Source: Stercorarius parasiticus | Taxonomy: Eukaryota; Chordata; Aves; Charadriiformes; Stercorariidae | DNA length: 64,000 nucleotides | Assembly (NCBI GenBank): GCA_013396915.1 | Contig: VWZL01002212.1 | Span: forward strand, 179,182 to 243,181 | Direction: 5' to 3' | Shown here: piece after piece, positions 24,801 to 38,305 of the stretch | How positions within the stretch are numbered: the stretch's first letter is position 1 | Layout: each line of letters begins with the position of its first letter | The notes under the pieces: generated by a model | What the model was told of the DNA's origin: nothing | Seen by the model: the letters and a program-made list of their open reading frames with translations, nothing else | Database searches by the model: none | Made by a program: the position numbers and the translations under genes

Positions 24801-27800
24801 TATGTTTCTACAGTAAACACAGTTCCCTTAAAGCATCCTTGTCAGCCAAGAGATGACTTATTAAACTACCACTGTGTAGTCACTGGCAGCCCAATGAGGT
24901 GTTTAACAACTAAGTTCATGTCAAGCCTTCTCTCTGTGTGCACCTCCCACTTGCTACTGGTTTTTTTTAAGCTTGGTTGAAACAAGGTGGAGAACCAAAG
25001 TTTAACAGGACAAGATGGATGTGATAGGACAGATCTGTTTCCTTCGGCACAAAAGATTAACTATTTCAGTTGTGTTTAGTGTTTTAAGTGTTGTCCTCCA
25101 CTTGATATCCTTGGTTTTGACATTTTGTGCTTATTTTTCACCTTGATTTTTTTTTTCTTTCCTGCAAACCCGTTAGCACCTTTCATAAGGTTAGTTTTCA
25201 CAGACCGAGTTCTGAAGAACTCACTGGGGACAACTTTGAAGTTCAGGTTCAGTGGGGGGGAAAAAGAGAGAAGCCTGTTTCAGGTCTAAGTGGAGCCTTT
25301 TCCAGCCAACTTCAAAAGATGTTAATCTGTCATGTACTCTTAAATTCAGTGCTTAAAAAGTACAGCTTGAACAAGCATCAGTTTAGGGGAGAGGGGAAAA
25401 ATATATCCAAAAGTACTACCCAATACGGTTAAATAATATATTAGAGGCTACTCAGAATAAAAAATTTAGGGTTAAAAAAAAAAAAGGCAGAGCAAATTTT
25501 TTATTTCTGGATTTACTGCTTATGGCCTCTCAAGCTGTACGTCCACTGATATTTCTTTTACCCTAGCCCAGCCACTTCTGTGGTTGTTGACTATAATGGT
25601 GAGTTTAAATGAGGTAACAGATTTGTGTGGAAATAACTGCTCTTGGGGTGGATATGTGATTTGGTCTGTGTCTGCACTGGAAGACTGGTATAGCTGAAAA
25701 ACCACAATTGTTCTTGGTTATTTTTCAGCTGTATCAGTTCACTGATTGAGTTTCTTCATTGGTGTGTAAATTTTTGCTGGCAAAGCAGAAGTCTGGCATG
25801 TTGGAATGAGAGAGAACCTGGAGTACCAACTACTCACACAGTAGTGTGTTGGTGGATCTTTAAGCACGTAGTATTGCTTTTCAAGCACATCTACTCTCTC
25901 TCGTTGTAAAGATTCTAGTATCTTACGAGAAGATGAAAATCGTTCGGAAAAGTTACTGAAAAGGAATTTTAAATAAATTGAAGCACAGAATTTTAAATGA
26001 GATTTTTAAAGTATCTGATTTAATTTAAATTTTAAAAAGTGATTGTATTACTCAAATGCCAAGGTCTTCAATTAATATATAGCTGAATTTGCAAAACAGT
26101 TACATCATATTCCCTTTTTTAATGTTTTCTGACACACTAACTTTTTTTATGGTGACCTGTTTCTCTCTTGGCTTCTAGTCAGGTATGAATTTTGAATTGT
26201 AAAAAAAAAGCTTAAGTTGCTACCAGCTCTATACCTTGAAAAATGATATGTCAAATTAAATACATTAGCTGGTTTTTACCAAGTGCCTGACAACTTCTGC
26301 AAAAAAATCGGCAAAGTAATAAGCACGTGAGTATGTGAGGAAACTTAAGTAATTTAGTGAAGTTTAATACATATCTGCCATACCTATTGTTATACTGATT
26401 GTTTTCTCTATGGTACTATGCAGAAATTTGTTAGTATCAGTCTTCTAGGTAACTGGAAAAAAAAGTGAACTCTTCCAAGAAATAATCTTTCTGCCTTAAA
26501 TTACATATCACACTTTTCATATTTCTCTGGACTGCTGCACAGTGCAACAAATAACACATTCTAAATTTTATTTACTCTTTCCCCCTTACTGATGCAATAC
26601 CTTTATCTTGGTATGGTCAGTTTATTTAAATTTGTCAAGCCTTTCTCATATTAGGATGAAAACTTGCAAGTTAAGCCAGATGGAATCATTAGCTGTAAGA
26701 CTGTAGCCTTGAAATTTAACATGTGAGTGAATCTACCATTTTTCTTCTAGAGAGTTAAGAAATAAAATCCAGCCACTTTGGAAAAGCATTCATTACAGCA
26801 TGCTGAAAATGTAGTGTTTTCCTGTGAAAAAGACTTTGTTTAAATACTTCCATGATCTAAGTGAAAACTGACTTTTTGCAGTTTTATTGATTTTTGTTTT
26901 TCTAGCACTTTCTTTTACAAAGGAACTCAAAACATGATAGGTTTGTTCTTGTTTAAAAAAAAGTACAGATTTTTGAAGCCATTAACAAAGCCGGATTGCT
27001 GTTTTCTGTAGAACTCAACTTACTGTTTCCATACTGGTGCTTTTGATCAAATGTGAACTTGAATGTCAATTTTTTTAATTTTTTCGATGAAGTTGAAAGT
27101 TGGGAAGCATGCTCAGTGGTTCTGTTTAACCTTTGGAAATCCAAACTGGAATTTCCTGCACAAAGGCTGTGATTACAGTGACTTGATAGGGCTACCCAAG
27201 AGCTGCTTTAAATTTATATCCACCTGTTTGATGTAGACTTCTATTCTTCATTACGTTTTCTCACATTAATAATGGTATACTTCTTATAATGGTGTGTCTA
27301 GAGGGCAAAAGAAAGCTCATTCTGCAAAAGTATAGAACCAAGATGTTATTTGTTACACTTGGCTGGATTTAAATGCAAAGTCCTTGTTGTCTCAGTGTTC
27401 ATACTTTGTATTTTTAAGTTTCAGCAAACCAAGTTTACCTAGTGGATTTTTTTTTTGTTTGATTGTTTGAAAGTACTACTCTAGTGAATATAAAGAGGTT
27501 TAAATATTTACTGTAGTATTGGAGATGAGTCTGAGAAAAGGTTTCAATGTAGCAAGTGTTCTGTTTGTTTGTAAATACTAGCAAATGAAGTCTTGGTTTC
27601 TAAATTTTTTTTTATAAGGTTTTCTAGTATATCTGGTTTGGGGCAGGGGGGGGAGAGGACAAAGCTGTTCACAGCAAAATTAATAGACTGGATTTCTTGT
27701 CCTTTTTAGCCTTTGTTTTTTTTCTATATAGTCTCAGTATTCTGCAATTAAAAGTGATTTTATTCTGCTGGCTGACCATATATTTTTTTTTTGTTTGCCA

Positions 27801-30800
27801 TCAAATTTCTGCCAGTTTTTCATGACTATTCAGTTGGACTTTTTTGTTTGGTGTTTTTTTTTGGTGTCTACTGACCTAGCTTTTTCATGTAGTCATATTT
27901 CTAGGGACTGCTAATGTAAAGACCGTTTCATTTATTTGCATTAGGACTGGCATATGACCTGGGTGGGTCAAACTGAATTCTTTCCGCTCCACTTAATGGA
28001 ATGTGGAAGCTCTGCCTGCTGATAATTTATAATGGGCTAGGTGTAAGTCTACGGTCAATTAAAATTTCTATGCTTATGTCCATCATTCATAGTTGTTTAC
28101 TTTTACAGTTACAGAAAGACGTATTTGGTAGATAGGTGAATACTGTGTGCTTCACGTTTTTTGAAACACATGGGCAGCTGTATATTTCTTAGACAGGTGG
28201 GGTCTTAACTTCTTCTCCTCCTTCCTCCTCCTTTTATTATAAAGTCTTGATTCAAGCAGCAACAGAAAAGCGCTTTTTCATCCTATCTCTGCTTCACCTG
28301 TTAGGTTCATTTTTGTTTGTATGGTAGCAAGCTACGAGATGTAGATGTAAGAGCAGTGGGGGAAGGAGTGTACGGAACAGAATTGGTCAGAGCTGCTGCC
28401 TGCCTGAGAGTTAAAGATAGTTTGCTTGCTTGAATATCAGAGGGGAAGACGCAATGAAAAGGAAAGGGAGGGTGGACTTTTGTTGTGAGAATGTCCCAAA
28501 ACATGAAACTAGCCTTTGCAGCCATTCAAAATAGACAGTACTGATACTTCTGTAAATTCTCTTGTACTGTCAGTCATCACAGATTAAAGGGATGAGAAGA
28601 ACACCTTTTAACAAAACCTTTGAATTCTTTACCACTCTTCATTTTACTTGAGATAACCGAACCCACCATGAGTTAAGTGATTGTCATCCTTATTTTGTCA
28701 AATTATATTTCCTAATTCTTTAAGTCTTCATGTTTAGTCACATGCATTTTCCTATTCAGCGGTTTTTAATTTGATATCTGCCTGTATTTGATTTGCCAGC
28801 AGGTTCTGCAGTTATTCTAGGCAGAATTCAGCCAGCTTCTCTAGGATAACCACCCAGCATGTAACATGAATTTTTCTTTACCTGTATTGTTTTCAAAGCT
28901 TTTTTTTTCTAGAACACTTACATTTTTTGAATATTTTCCACATATAATGAAGGTAGAGAAAAAATGTTGTTTGAATGTATTTGGTATTTCTTCAAGTTCC
29001 CCTTCTGGATTTGTAATCTACAATAGAAAGTTTTCAGGATTAGAGGTTTCTGCGGTTATTCACATAAGCATGGTTGAATCTGTTCGCTGCAATTTACCCT
29101 ATGTTTCCAGAAATCTCCTTTATAATCTTTTTTTCTAATTAGCTGACTCTGCTTTTCTTTAATTCAAATTCTTGTCCATTAGTGATTCATCCTTAATGAT
29201 GACTATTTGCCTGTGTAATTTTCTGCCATCTTTAAGTGTTTGAAGAATTAATGAACAATTTTATACCACTCTAGCTTTTGGCTTTGATACATATCTAAAG
29301 AATAATCAGAAGCTTTATGGAGGTTGGATATTTTAGAACACTTGAGACTTAGCTTGCAAGATTTAACAATTTCTCCTAACGTATGAAGAAGCTTTCAAGA
29401 TTGCCTTGTAAAAGAATTATTCACTTGATTGTTCATAGTCTGCTTAGATCTTTGTCTATGAAAAATGCGTAGCTAGTGAAGCTGAATTCTTCTGACCTTT
29501 AGGTAGTCAAAGATTTCTCCTTGAAATTTGTGATCTGTTAATACTGACACCTGAGTTGCTAGTTTTCTTCTCTTCTATCTTAATAGCAGAATAGAGAGTA
29601 AATTCCAACCCCCTTTGTGTCCACCACTGTCTTCAAGAAGAATCTGATTATTTCCTCAAAGTACTTCAAAAGCAAATGCAACCTGACATTTGTAACTGTT
29701 GACACGTGCAGACTGAAAAAAGTATCATTTGCAGAAAATTCTACTGAGTATTTGACACATCTGTATGAAGAGTGATCTATTGATAAGGATAGGATTCATT
29801 TTAGTTCAGTCTCAGCCGGGTAAAAACTGAGTTTGCAGTTTGACATTTTAATGTAGAACTTTTAAAAACTTTTGCAAGTAAATTTGATTTTTCTGGACTA
29901 TGCAAGAACATAATAAAGGAAGATGGAAAATATGAGCATTGAGAATATGGAACAGCTTACTGTGTTTTTACTTCCACGTAGTCTAATCTAGTGCATATGA
30001 TTTCTTAAAGAAGATTGCTCACAATAGTAAATCTAATTTTTTTTCAGCAGGAATTTTAACTTTAAAAGAAGTCCTGCCAACTCGCCTGTTCTACTTATAG
30101 CTCATCTTGCACCTGTCAGATGATTTAAAATAGTCTTTAGAATGTGTGACTTCTTGATTATTAGAAATCCTTGACTGCATGCATTTGGTCTCAGGGAACA
30201 TATGCCTTGTAAGGCCAAGTGATGCTGCTTTTGGCTAGAAGCCTTCATGCTGTGTTACATTGTGTCACAAGCCTGAGTATCTAAAATATGTGGAGGTGTT
30301 TACAGGTTTTTGTTGCAGACAGCAAATAGTATACTAATAGCCTAATCTCTACTACTATGACGCTATCCCGTTGTAATAGAAATTGTGTAGTTCAGCTTTT
30401 TATTTCTTAAAGTAGCCTTGGAACAAGCATTTAGCCACATAACCAGCATTAGGGAAGCTAAAATTACTTAGTTTTAACAAAGTGTTTCTTCTGAGTAATG
30501 GTGAACTTGCAAGGTCTGTAGCTCGCATGACAGAATTGTTTTTCTTGAGGAAGTGGAGGTCTTCACCTAGGACACCTGTGCTGATGTGACCTGGATTTTC
30601 CTCTTCCAGCCCTGTAGTGTTGGGATTGGAAGACCAGCTAGCACAGCTCTTCAGGGATTTATTAAAAATTGGAGTCAGTTTATAGCTGTGGGATGCTGAT
30701 GGGCAGCAGTGTTGCTGTACTTGAAAAAGCTAAGTGCTGGGTCACCAACTGTGAATCTTCCAAAAAGAAAAACTGAAGAAAATCCCACCTCAGGCCTCTG

Positions 30801-32558
30801 TGAAGGGTAGCGGAAGGCTCAAAGAGATCTTACTGAGGCATCTTCAGGCGTTAATTATTGTACGTCAGGGATTTATGAGCCTGGTACATTGCTAGCACTG
30901 ACATCAAAATCCTCTCTTGCTGCTGTTAATAACAAAAGCTTTTCAGTTGTGAATTGCTCATTGTCTTTGTGCTGCCTGTGATACTTGCTGATGAAAATAC
31001 TCTCTGTGTTCTCTAGCTGGCTATTACTCTTAAGTCAAGCACGCTCAGTAGCCCTCCCAGAGCGTGTGTGTGAAGTAGCTGTGGCTTTGGAGAGGAATGT
31101 TTGCTCTCCATCAGCATCTGAGGTGTCAGTAGCCCAATTTAAGACTGCAGTTCTTTCAGGAAAAGAAATAACTGTCTATCAGCATATAAATCCGCTTTCC
31201 TAAAAGGATTGCCTATTCTGTAGCTGTCAGGAGAGGCAATATCTGCTGTTTGATGTAAGAAGGAAAAGACTTGAATAACAGTGGTTTGAACTTACCTGCC
31301 AGTACTGTAATACCCAATAACATGATGCCTATGCAAAAAATTACCGCTATTAGCTTCAGCCTACTATATATCTGTGTATTCATTTTGTTATGTGTTGTAA
31401 TTAAATTGAATTAATGATATACTCCTAATATTGGAAGCAGTATTCAAAGAAGATTTATAGGTTTTTTTGTATAGGACTGGTAATACTAAGTCAGGTACAC
31501 TAATTGTTCACTGGGCATAATAGAAGTATATTTTAAATCTTAAAGAAGTTGAGAGAATAGAAATGTCTGCAGGGTCCCTGAATAAATCTGTCTATTTTTA
31601 GATAATTTTTATTCAACCTGGAGAGCAGACAGAAAAATTGTTGCTTCAGCCTTTTGAAAGCTACTATAAAGTCATGGGAGACTAGTGAATCTTAGCTGTT
31701 TATACAACAGCAGTAGTCTTTGTACTTTTGTTGTATTCTTGGTTTCCAAATATTAGCTATCCTCTTGAACTCTTGTAATATTTACAGTGATACTCTGATA
31801 GGGAATATTTTGTCTCCCTCCTGGATCAATTTATTCTTGTATAGCAAAAATTGTTGTAAAAAAGAATGTGAATCCAAAATCTGCGGATTAAATTGGTTTT
31901 GAACCCTTATTGATTAAAGTATTGTTCATCTGGTCCTTTGAAACCTTGCCCGTTGCAGTTTCTTCCTGCAAGCAAGATTGGACTTTCTTAAAGTCAGTCT
32001 AAAGAGTATTGGCTATGACTGAGGAAAAGTAGTAACTTAAGAAAGCCTTTCAAAGACTTTCATTTGAGGAGTTCTGTGAATAGTATTTTATTTTGTTCTG
32101 AAAAACAATCTATTGGGAGAATTTGGCATTAGGGGAATTCCTGTATATGGATGTTTAGTTTTGGTTTTTTCTTCTAAAAGACCAATTTAAAAGCACCAGC
32201 CCCCCCCCCCCTCAATACTGAGTTGGTATGGAGAAGTTTTATGACAAAGACCTGGCATCTGTTTTTGCTTCTGGAAACAATTAATTTAGGCCTTTTCCTT
32301 TGTGTTCATTACTCTCGTATGAATTCCAGGCTGGAAGAGTGGGAGTTGACAGGGCTGCTTGAATCACTGCATCCAGTCCCCTGCAGTGGGCTCTTACAAA
32401 TCCACAGGGATTTGCTTTGAAACATCATCTTTGCCAAATGCATAGCTCTCCCTCTTCCCTTCCCTTGTGGAATGCTGGTGCATTATACAATGGTTTCTGT
32501 TTTTATATCTAAGGAAAATACTTAAATGATGCATCCAAAAATCTCATTGGCCATGACT

Positions 32559-32581
32559 GGGTGACACTCCCAGTGTCACCC
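32559..32581. repeat. Short perfect hairpin (10-bp stem, CCC loop)
   Basis: GGGTGACACT is followed by CCC and then by the exact reverse complement AGTGTCACCC. The stem is GC-rich compared with its surroundings. No RNA family is recognised, and the stem is too short for a microRNA precursor. Confidence 0.85.
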
Positions 32582-35500
32582 TTATGAGCCTTTGCTTTAT
32601 TGAAACTCTTCAGCTGATAGCGAAGTTACACACTCCAATGCATATTATTGAACGTATTTTATTAAATGTCGTCTCAATTCTGTTATTCCAGTTCACAAAC
32701 CCGTCTTTCTTCCTACCTTATTGCTTCTTCCTTTTTAACAGCAACAGGTCTCAAGAACACGCATCTAAATTTGCACCAAGATTTCTAAAGAAAATAATTG
32801 CCAGATTATCAAAGGTGCATTCTTGTCAGCCTACTAAGTTTTTTTTAATAAGTCTTTACAGTCTTGTAATCATCTTGTTTATCTGCATTAATTTTGTATT
32901 AGTCTTGATCTTCCTCATCTTAAATATCAATTCTCCTTGTGGGACCTGTATTTAAAATGTTTTGCACTAGCTGACAGCAGTAACTTTGAAATCAGTTATA
33001 GACTGAATGAAATTTACGCTGTTCCAAGTTTATCAAAATTGTGTTGCTTTTTATTCAACATCTGATCTACTTATATCCCTGATCATTCACTCAGTCTGTA
33101 TTTATATACTATTAATAACTTCATTAATGCACACTATGTTAATGCAGTATTAATATACTTTAATATATTAAAATAACCATGTATGTCTGGACAACTTGAT
33201 GTCCTTTTGAATATCCTTGCATTTATACCTGTTTCAGGTAGTATGCCTAGTAAATTACTAGACTTGTCTGCTATTGCACTTTGAAATTTCACATGGCAGT
33301 TCTTTCTGGATGCTACAGATGGATTATATGGGCCATCCTGGTTTTACCAGAGTAGGTAATCTCAGTTGGTTTTATTTCATCTTGGGGTTGATCATTTCCA
33401 TTTCCTTGACCCTGTTGCAGTTAAATTTCACATATTTAATCATTCTTAAATGGAGATAAACTATATTTCTAGTATAATTAACATTTGGGCCGTAGTACGT
33501 AGTTGTTAATCTGCAAATGATCATTTTTATTTGAATAGCGCTGATTAGCAAGAGAATCAGGGAGGACTGTGTAGTAGTGGGAACAGCTTGAAAGCGTTGA
33601 CCAAATGCTTGCTTGCTTTCTTGGAAAATTTTGAGGAGATTTAATCAAGATAGTACATGCTGCTTACAAACTCATTTGAGAAGCTGTTAAGCACTCTAAT
33701 TTGCAAAATGATAAACTGTTTTCAGAAATTAAACTATTATAGTTAAGATGTTTCTGAAAAGTATAGGTACCAAATAGCAATGTCTTTTAAATTAATTTTC
33801 TTGCTGTGACTGAGATTGGTTTTGAAAGTGTTTCTACTCAGTTTAGAAATGTTATTTCCTTACTATATATCTGTAGAAGTAATTAGAATTAGTCATAGAA
33901 GTTTAGAGGTGAAGTAGACTACTAAAATAAGTAAATCAGGAGAATAAGAGGTTCAAGTGCACAGTGACTAAGTTCCACACAGTTATGAATAGTTTGACAA
34001 AATTGTGAATGGAGTACATACCTGTTCTTCCATTTTTGGCATCGCTGTTCTATGTGATGAGCCAGACTTTCATCTCACAAGAGCTTCTACCTTTATTAGC
34101 ATATTTATGCTTTCTAATTTATCTGTGGGAAAGCCTTTATGAACTCCTAACTTCTGCCTCTGTCTATTAAGTTCATCCTTGTTTTTTCAAGTGTAGTCAG
34201 TTGCTCCTATATTTCTATTTTATTCTTCCTTCATTTCAAGGCCTACCAGGTTCATAGAAATAATTGATAGTTTTTTCAAATGGTCAATTTAAAAAATTGA
34301 CTTATGAATTGAAAATTCCCTTCTGATGAATTAAAAGTGTAGTCTTCCTGCATGGGGCAAGAAGAATGGAAATTGATTTTACTGACCTACATCCCTCAGA
34401 TTTTCTGACGAGTAAGTTTGCTTTTAATGAAGTGCTCTCATACTGCTCGGACTAGTATGAGCTGTTTTCTCTCATCAGTTGTTCAGAACTTACTGTTGCT
34501 GAATTGTGCTGAACAGATGACATTTGAATAGACAGAATGGCTTTCAAAATCTGTCAAACAAGTGTAGCCCAATGAAGAGTGCTTCTCTCTCTGTTAACTT
34601 CTGAGCAGAAGAGAGTACTGGCATACACAAGCGCGTGCATATTTTTTGCCTGATGAAGTTTACCAGCTGTGTTTGTTTCTGTGATGAAGACACGCAATAC
34701 ACCTGTTTTCAACAGGTGATGGGTTGACCCTCTGATTTGAATATTTTTATTTACTGTTGATTTTATAACGTTGAAACTAGGTAACACTTACTTTGTCCTC
34801 AAATTGACCTATTTATTGATGAACTGATGGTAATGAGCTCTCTGCAAACAAGCACTCAAAACAATTTAACAGAGCGTGGGCCAGTAAAAAGAAAAAAAAA
34901 ATACAGCACAGTAGCAAAAGTAGTTCTGAAACCTGGGTCTAGCGCTGGTATCAATTCTGTTTTCAAATTAAAGACATACTCAACTGGATAGGCCTCATTA
35001 ACAGTTCAGATATATGGAGTTTTAGACAATGCTCATGTTGACAGTTTGCGCCTGGTTCATTTTTCAGAAGTTTGCTCAAAAATCCATACATATGCCTAAT
35101 ATGTTACCTAGAGTATACCAGTCTTTTCTCCCTCATTACTAAACAGACTGAGAAGCTGAAAATTGAATTTTGTGTAGGCCATCAATCTTCCCTTAGATGC
35201 TGTTCGGTTAATCATTTTCTATTTGGTTTAAATTGATATTAATAGCTTAGCAATAGCAAATGTTGTGTCAGATTTTGATGAGCTCCTACTTTGTGCCAAC
35301 TACTGTTTATTCATATCTGAAAGTTTTGAAAACAAACTTTACATCTGCTTTGTCTGTTTAGTTGCCACATCCAGTGTAGAATCCTGATTTAGTTGAATAG
35401 CAGCAATGAAGTCCTCTGTCAAGTCTGTCACATAGTCATATTGAAGACTGATCATTAGTATAAACAAAGATGAAGTTGGTCCAGAGATAAAAATAACTGA

Positions 35501-36059
35501 ATAGTCATGTGTCATACTGAAAAGAGTAAGCATTCTTTCCTGTGCCAACTGTGTTCGTAAAAGAGGTGGTAAAGTGAAACAATGCACTTTATATGAGCAG
35601 TAATTTTAAAGATGACCTTTTGCTATAGTGTCAAGTGTATCATGGATTTTGTCAGAGGGGAAAAGAAAACCACTTGACCTTCAGAAGTAACAAGACTTGA
35701 ATGTACCCATTTTTCCTCCTTTCACTTTGTTCTTGATAAGTTACAGCCTCTGTTTCTACTCTTTCCAAGGTGTTTTTACTACTCCTTTTACTTCCATGGT
35801 ATAAAGGTTTTGTTATCTATTATCCAGTATTTTGAAGGGAGGAAAAATACCTGGTTGTGCAAAAATCTTCAGTTTTATTACATAACTCTGTAGCAAAGGC
35901 AATTATTAAACCTGTGCATTTTGGGATTATTGCTGTGGTTACTGGACTTGTTTATAGGTGTAGTTGAGTTTTTGCCATAAGGACACACAGTGCTGATTCA
36001 TGTTAAAGTTGCTATCAGGCTCCAAAGGTTTCTTTCTGCAGAGCAGCTTCCTAGCCTGT

Positions 36060-37130
36060 TGATACCCAGCTTATATGGATAAGGCTATTCCATGCTGGGT
36101 GCAGGACTTCGTACTTGCATTTATTGAACTTCTTGAGATTTTCAACCTGGCTGCTTTTCTGGCCTTTGGATGTCCCTTGGATTGGCCACCCAGGGCTGTT
36201 CCAGAGTACTGTTTCAGGGTATTGTCTGCATGCTCCACCCCCAGTGGGGTGTCACCCACAACCTTGCTGAGTGTGCATTCGGTCCCATCCCCCAGGTTGT
36301 CAGTAAAAACACTAAGCAGTATCAGCTCCAATTTTGACCTCTGGAGGACACTACTGGTGAATGTCTGTCAGCTGGACTTTGTACTGCTGGTCAAAACTCA
36401 TAGAGCCTGGGGGTCTAGCTAGCAGTCCACCCACCTGGTCGCCCACTTCTTCAGGTCCCATCTTGCTCACTTCTCACAGTGAGCACTTCTCACTCACACT
36501 TCTTGCTCTCACTCTGGAATACTGTCACAGTCCCTGTTAAAGTCAAGATAAACAACATTCACTGCTCTTCTCTTGCTCGCTAAGACAGATCTTGCCCCTT
36601 AAAAGCAAGCTGCCGGGTTGGTCAAGTATCATATGCCCTTGGTGAATCTGTACTGTCTCTTCCCAGTTGCCCTTCTCTTTTTTTTTTTAATGTGTGTGTA
36701 TGTAGGTTCCAGGAGGATTTTTCCGTAATCTTCACAGGGACTGAAGTGAGACTGACTAGCAGATGATTTTCCAGATCCTCCTTTTCCTTCTTGGTGATAG
36801 CTTTTTTTTCCTAATCCCAAGGCAACTCTCTGGATCACCCTGACCTTTCAGAGATGATAGAGAATGACCTTGCAATAAGATCAGTCTGCTCCTTCAGCCC
36901 CCTCACATGCCTCCCATCTGGTGCCATGGAGTTGCACATGTCCAAGTTGTTTAAGAGATCCCTGACTCAGTCCATCTGTACTGCATGTGAAGTTTCACTC
37001 CCATAGATTCTGCCACTAGACTCTGATCTGGGGCACCCAATAAAAAAGGAAACAAAAGAGGTACTGAATATCTTAGGCTTTTCCACACCCATTGTCACAG
37101 GTCTGCTGTCCCACTGAGAAGTGGTCTTCC
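36060..37130 (-). mobile_element. CR1 LINE remnant, ORF2 reverse-transcriptase region
   Basis: This is a degraded copy of the chicken repeat 1 (CR1) non-LTR retrotransposon, with its coding strand on the minus strand. Reading the plus strand left to right gives the familiar CR1 blocks in reverse coding order. The first is the 'GTGCAGGACTTCGTACTTGCA...TTGAACTTC' stretch near 36100. Next comes the site matching the catalytic YADD segment near 36245-36275. Then comes the segment matching the GVPQGS motif near 36335-36355, followed by upstream RT blocks to about 37130. Stops and indels interrupt every frame, so it is dead. The right end of this block in the plus orientation is estimated by eye. 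The assignment rests on recalled CR1 similarity, not an alignment. Confidence 0.85.
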
Positions 37131-38100
37131 AAACTTGAATTCCAGGGTTCCCTGAGTACCTCCCCATGTGCTCAGGAGATGTTTCTATATTCGTCCAAAG
37201 TAGCTTTGCTTTCACCCTCTGTGTATTTTGCAGAAGCAGTGCAAGAATCTCTCCATGATGCTGTTTGCCTCATTTTGTCCCACAGATCCTGGCCAGCAGC
37301 CCCTCATTCCTCAAAGTGGGTCCTATGGTCTTAGAAACCTGCCTTTTGACACCATCCGTGCAGCCAGGTGTTGATCGACTGTGTGCACTCCTGCCTGAAT
37401 CTCCAGTCACTGCTCATATGCTCAGGTTCACACCTGGCAGTATCATGGATTCATACATGAATGAATAGCCAAAGGGTGGTTGTCTAAGAGCTGAACTTGG
37501 GCAGACTCATTAGTCTTTCAACAGCATCCCAGGCAGTATAACTGTTCTGGAAATGCTCATCTGCAGGCTTTCCTTCTGTTGCCACAAGTCACTAATTTTC
37601 TGGATTTGTCCCTCACTCAGCCCCCATCTTAGGAATCTCCATCCACTCATCCTTAGACTGCAATTCCTAGGTGTCTCTTCTTCCGTGCATCATGGGGCTC
37701 GGACTTGTGGCACCGCAAGGTCTCTGTGAAGAGCTGTCTACTTACTGTTCACCCTTGCTCATGGTGTACCAGTCTGCCCACTTTGTCCTGTAGCTCCTTC
37801 CACTGAAGAAGCAGCACCTCAGGCAGAGCACCTCTCCCATGGGTGAGGTCACCACCACCATTCCAGCACCAGAGAGGGGTATCCAGCATGTCTTACAGCC
37901 CAAGCCCTGGATGGTGGAGCCGTCTTCCAGAGGTCTATCTGGGTCAAGGCACTGGTATTCTAAGAGCAATTGCTTCAACAGAGTTTCTGGGTCCCTCTGC
38001 TTCACTGCTGGACTGCCTGAATTCTGCTGGCAAGCAGACAGTGGAAGTGCTGTCATATGCTGTATTTTTACCACTGGTTTTAATTCATGAGATACAGTAA
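37131..38100 (-). mobile_element. Probable CR1 5' part (ORF1-like), degraded
   Basis: This continues the minus-strand CR1. On the minus strand, around 37755-37835, one frame reads as a leucine-rich heptad pattern, LPEVLLLQWKELQDKVGRL. That resembles the coiled coil found in CR1-type ORF1 proteins. A different frame over 38074-37742 stays open for 110 codons and carries a Cys-rich patch, which suggests frame-shifting indels. The distance from the ORF2 RT block is shorter than in a full-length element of about 4.5 kb, so the endonuclease region is probably deleted internally. Alternatively this is an unrelated GC-richer repeat that happens to adjoin the CR1. Confidence 0.5.
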
Positions 38101-38261
38101 ACTGCCCAAGGGAGTGAGAGCCTTTGTGTAAAGGTACAGGGAAGGGTCTTACTGGTGGTGCCTGGTGTGCGCTGAACTTTGCATTGCTGTCTCGCGATCA
38201 CTGCCCTGAACCCTCAAAGGATTCAAAGGGTTCACAAAGTGTCCCTTTGACATTTCACTGA

Positions 38262-38305
38262 ACTCTCAATGGAATTTTCAGATACTCTCAATGGAATTTT
38301 CAGAT
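38262..38305. repeat. 22-bp perfect tandem duplication
   Basis: Two exact contiguous copies of a 22-bp unit beginning ACTCTCAATGG and ending TTTTCAGAT. The lack of any mismatch suggests a recent slippage or duplication event, beside the much older CR1 remnant. Confidence 0.95.

Larger units (their letters stand above)
20001..36059. other. Non-coding DNA, probable GALNT1 intron 1
   Basis: I find no exon, RNA gene or recognisable transposon. The longest open frames are 168 codons on the plus strand (24098-24604) and 192 codons on the minus strand (21797-22375). Both have atypical composition and no domain I know, and the second runs through the GT microsatellite. The area is AT-rich; 33100-33180 is especially so, with near-palindromic TTAATA motifs. 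There are many T and A runs and little else of note. Confidence 0.5.

Noticed and set aside
36071..36422. Open frames on both strands of about 86-115 codons
   Set aside because: They fall in the CR1 reverse-transcriptase remnant. The plus-strand frame is antisense to it and the minus-strand one is a broken piece of it.
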